From contig DRQE01000150.1 of the NCBI GenBank assembly GCA_011371515.1, positions 1 through 8,606 of the forward strand: 8,606 bases of DNA, given 5' to 3'. A program made the position numbers and the translations under genes. Below are positions 6,832-8,606 of this stretch, piece by piece (position 1 is the stretch's first letter; each line of letters starts with the position of its first letter). Below the pieces are notes generated by a model. The model did not search any database. It saw nothing but the letters and a program-made list of their open reading frames with translations, and was not told the DNA's origin. The DNA is from Deltaproteobacteria bacterium. GTDB lineage: Bacteria > Desulfobacterota > GWC2-55-46 > DRQE01.

Positions 6832-8231
6832 GAGGTAATAGAAGAAGGTCTTCCCTTATAGTGGTATCCAACAGGGAACCCTATACGATTAAAAGAGATG
6901 GAAGACTTGAAAAGACCGTTGGGGGGCTTGTCTCAGCCCTTGATCCTGTGATGTGTTCTGCAAGGGGCGTGTGGATAGCCTCCACGAGGGCGCGAAGGGG
7001 CATAAAGGTGGAGGTACCACCTGAAGCCCCATCCTACACGATGAGACTTGTACCCATAAGCACAAAAGACTTTGAAGACTATTACGACGGATACTCAAAT
7101 AGCTTTCTCTGGCCTCTCTGCCACATAACACTCGACAGGGTCTACCTCAGAGATAGCTACTGGGATAGCTACAGAAAGGTCAACCAGCTCTTTGCAGAGG
7201 CTGTTGTGGAAGAGGCAGATGGAAGAAAAACACTTGTGTGGTTACAGGACTATCATCTGGCACTCTGTGCGGGCTACATAAAAAAGAAGAATCCCTCCCT
7301 TAAGCTATCTCTTTTCTGGCACATACCATGGCCTCCTTATGATGTCTTCAGGGCATGTCCCCACAGGAAGGAAATCTTAAGGGGGCTTCTTGCAAACGAC
7401 CTTCTGGGTTTTCAGATAGAGGCGTTTACAAGAAACTTTCTGCGATGTGTTGAGCTCGAGCTCAAAGACGAGGCAACCATAGAAGGAGATGTGGTCTATA
7501 CCGAAAGAGGACGGACGAGGGTAAGGGCATTTCCCATAAGCATAGACTATGGCTGGTTCGAAGAGGCAGCCCTTTCACGCAAGGCCGAAAGGTTCTTAAG
7601 AAGGTTCAAAAAGGAAAGGAACCTTCAGGGCCGTCTTATGGGGCTTAGTGTGGATAGGCTGGACTATACAAAGGGCATTATAAGGGGGCTATCTGCGCTT
7701 GAGCTTTTCTTTGATAAGTATCCCGAGTTCAAAAGAAGGTTCAGCTTTGTCCAGATTGCCGTGCCCACGAGAGTGTCCGATACATATCTCGACTACATGG
7801 AGACTGTAAGAAGGAAGGTCTATTCCATAAACAGCCGCTTTGCCACGGGAGACTGGCGTCCCATAGAGTACATAGAGAAGAAGTTCACCCACGAGGAACT
7901 CGCAGGGCTCTACCGCGGGGCAGACCTACTTATGATAAGCAGTGTCTATGACGGTATGAACCTTGTGGCAAAGGAATACATAGCCTCACAGATAGACATG
8001 GGTGGTGTGGTGCTGGTAAGCCTTTTTGCAGGGGTGTCGGAGGATGTGCCGGGGGTTATCACCGTAAACCCCTATGCAACAGAGAACTATGCAGACACCA
8101 TAAAGATGGCACTTGAGATGTCTGATAGGGAAAGACAGAGACTCATGAAACGGGCACGCAGCCATGTTAGGAAAAACGATATATACCGCTGGGTTGACGG
8201 CATACTCAGGGAGATAAGAAGAACTAAATGA
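6828..8231 (+). CDS. otsA: Alpha,alpha-trehalose-6-phosphate synthase (GT20)
   Basis: Cytoplasmic retaining glycosyltransferase that makes trehalose-6-phosphate from NDP-glucose and glucose-6-phosphate, the first step of the OtsAB route. The 467 residues fit bacterial OtsA. Active-site landmarks equivalent to those of E. coli OtsA are present: VSNRE (13-17, Arg16), VGGL (31-34), YYDGYSNSFLWP (85-96), WLQDYHL (138-144, Asp141), FWHIPWPP (163-170, His165), DRLDYTKGI (276-284, Arg277 and Lys282) and DGMNLVAKE (375-383, Asp375 and Glu383). Local differences from E. coli include SSVYDGMN where the enterobacterial enzyme has an Arg before DGMN, and Trp in the HIPWPP loop, so this is a divergent GT20 subgroup. 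Glucosylglycerol-phosphate synthase is the main alternative within GT20, but an OtsB phosphatase overlapping its stop codon favours trehalose. The NDP-sugar preference is unresolved. Confidence 0.93.
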   Translation: MRGNRRRSSLIVVSNREPYTIKRDGRLEKTVGGLVSALDPVMCSARGVWIASTRARRGIKVEVPPEAPSYTMRLVPISTKDFEDYYDGYSNSFLWPLCHITLDRVYLRDSYWDSYRKVNQLFAEAVVEEADGRKTLVWLQDYHLALCAGYIKKKNPSLKLSLFWHIPWPPYDVFRACPHRKEILRGLLANDLLGFQIEAFTRNFLRCVELELKDEATIEGDVVYTERGRTRVRAFPISIDYGWFEEAALSRKAERFLRRFKKERNLQGRLMGLSVDRLDYTKGIIRGLSALELFFDKYPEFKRRFSFVQIAVPTRVSDTYLDYMETVRRKVYSINSRFATGDWRPIEYIEKKFTHEELAGLYRGADLLMISSVYDGMNLVAKEYIASQIDMGGVVLVSLFAGVSEDVPGVITVNPYATENYADTIKMALEMSDRERQRLMKRARSHVRKNDIYRWVDGILREIRRTK

Positions 8232-8606
8232 ACAAAGAGGATAAATACCTTTTCAAAAATCTTCAAGCCTTCAGAGAGAGGCTTCACACAAAGCCCACGC
8301 TCTTTTTCGACTACGATGGCACACTAACCCCCATAGTGGCAAGGCCCGAAAGAGCATACATGAGCTACGAGATACACGAGCTTCTGCGAGTACTCACCCG
8401 TTTTTACAATGTGGTGGTGATAAGCGGTAGAACCCTGAAGGATGTGATGGAGCGCGTGGATATAGAGGAGATAATATACGCTGGTAACCACGGTATGGAG
8501 ATATACTCGAAGTGGTTCACCATGGTCTACGACTTTGGTGGCGCTGTAAAGATACTTCTGAGAAGGCTTAACAACGAACTTAAGGGACTTGCCGAAAAGT
8601 ACAAGG
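8228..8606 (+). CDS. otsB: Trehalose-6-phosphate phosphatase, N-terminal part (3'-truncated by the window edge)
   Basis: HAD-superfamily phosphatase that removes phosphate from trehalose-6-phosphate to give trehalose, completing the OtsA/OtsB route. Only 126 codons are visible. HAD motif I is FFDYDGTLTPI, with nucleophile Asp28 and acid/base Asp30. It is followed by VVVISGR (62-68, motif II Ser66 and the OtsB-typical SGR). YAGNHGMEI (84-92) is a strong trehalose-phosphatase signature in the cap region. Motifs III and IV lie beyond the window. ATG 8228 overlaps the otsA stop by 4 bases. The nearest purine-rich stretch (AGGGAGATAAGAAG, from about 8208) is a poor ribosome site, so translation is probably coupled to otsA. 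The frame stays open to the last base, so the truncation is an edge effect and not damage. A mannosyl- or glucosylglycerol-phosphate phosphatase is less likely. Confidence 0.93.
   Translation, partial: MNKEDKYLFKNLQAFRERLHTKPTLFFDYDGTLTPIVARPERAYMSYEIHELLRVLTRFYNVVVISGRTLKDVMERVDIEEIIYAGNHGMEIYSKWFTMVYDFGGAVKILLRRLNNELKGLAEKYK

Noticed and set aside
8228..8606. otsB as a pseudogene because it stops after 126 codons
   Set aside because: The reading frame is open to the final base of the window, and motifs I and II are intact; the truncation is only the window edge.

Overview
The window reads as one continuous plus-strand gene cluster with almost no non-coding DNA. It holds nine genes in a row. 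The first (mechanosensitive channel) is cut by the left edge and the last (trehalose-6-phosphate phosphatase) by the right edge. No RNA gene, mobile element, CRISPR array, regulator gene or convincing terminator is visible. The largest gap between genes is 15 bases.

Layout: (1) 2-940, an MscS-family small mechanosensitive channel whose frame is open to the left edge. (2) 945-1598, a 217-residue protein of the DUF5752 type that looks like an internal tandem duplication. (3) 1588-2802, TreT, the GT4 trehalose glycosyltransferring synthase. (4-7) 2818-6831, a complete carbohydrate ABC importer: lipoprotein binding protein, two MalF/MalG-type permeases and a MalK/UgpC-type ATPase. (8) 6828-8231, OtsA, a GT20 trehalose-6-phosphate synthase. 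(9) 8228-8606+, the N-terminal part of OtsB. Genes 4 to 9 are joined by five successive 4-base ATGA overlaps, and genes 2 and 3 overlap by 11 bases, so the block is very probably cotranscribed and translationally coupled.

Functional reading: this is a trehalose and osmotic-stress module. It combines two independent routes to trehalose (TreT in one step from NDP-glucose plus glucose; OtsA/OtsB in two steps through trehalose-6-phosphate), an importer probably for trehalose or a related alpha-glucoside, and a tension-gated channel that could release solutes on hypo-osmotic shock. Co-occurrence of treT with a trehalose/maltose ABC transporter is known from Thermococcales. Adding otsAB, DUF5752 and an MscS gene to the same run is the distinctive part.

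Organism: the lipobox-bearing binding protein and OtsAB suggest a bacterium. Frequent ATA (Ile) and AGA/AGG (Arg) codons, moderate GC, charged proteins and very tight gene packing suggest a thermophilic or deep-branching lineage such as Nitrospirota, Aquificota or Thermodesulfobacteriota. This placement is inference with low confidence.
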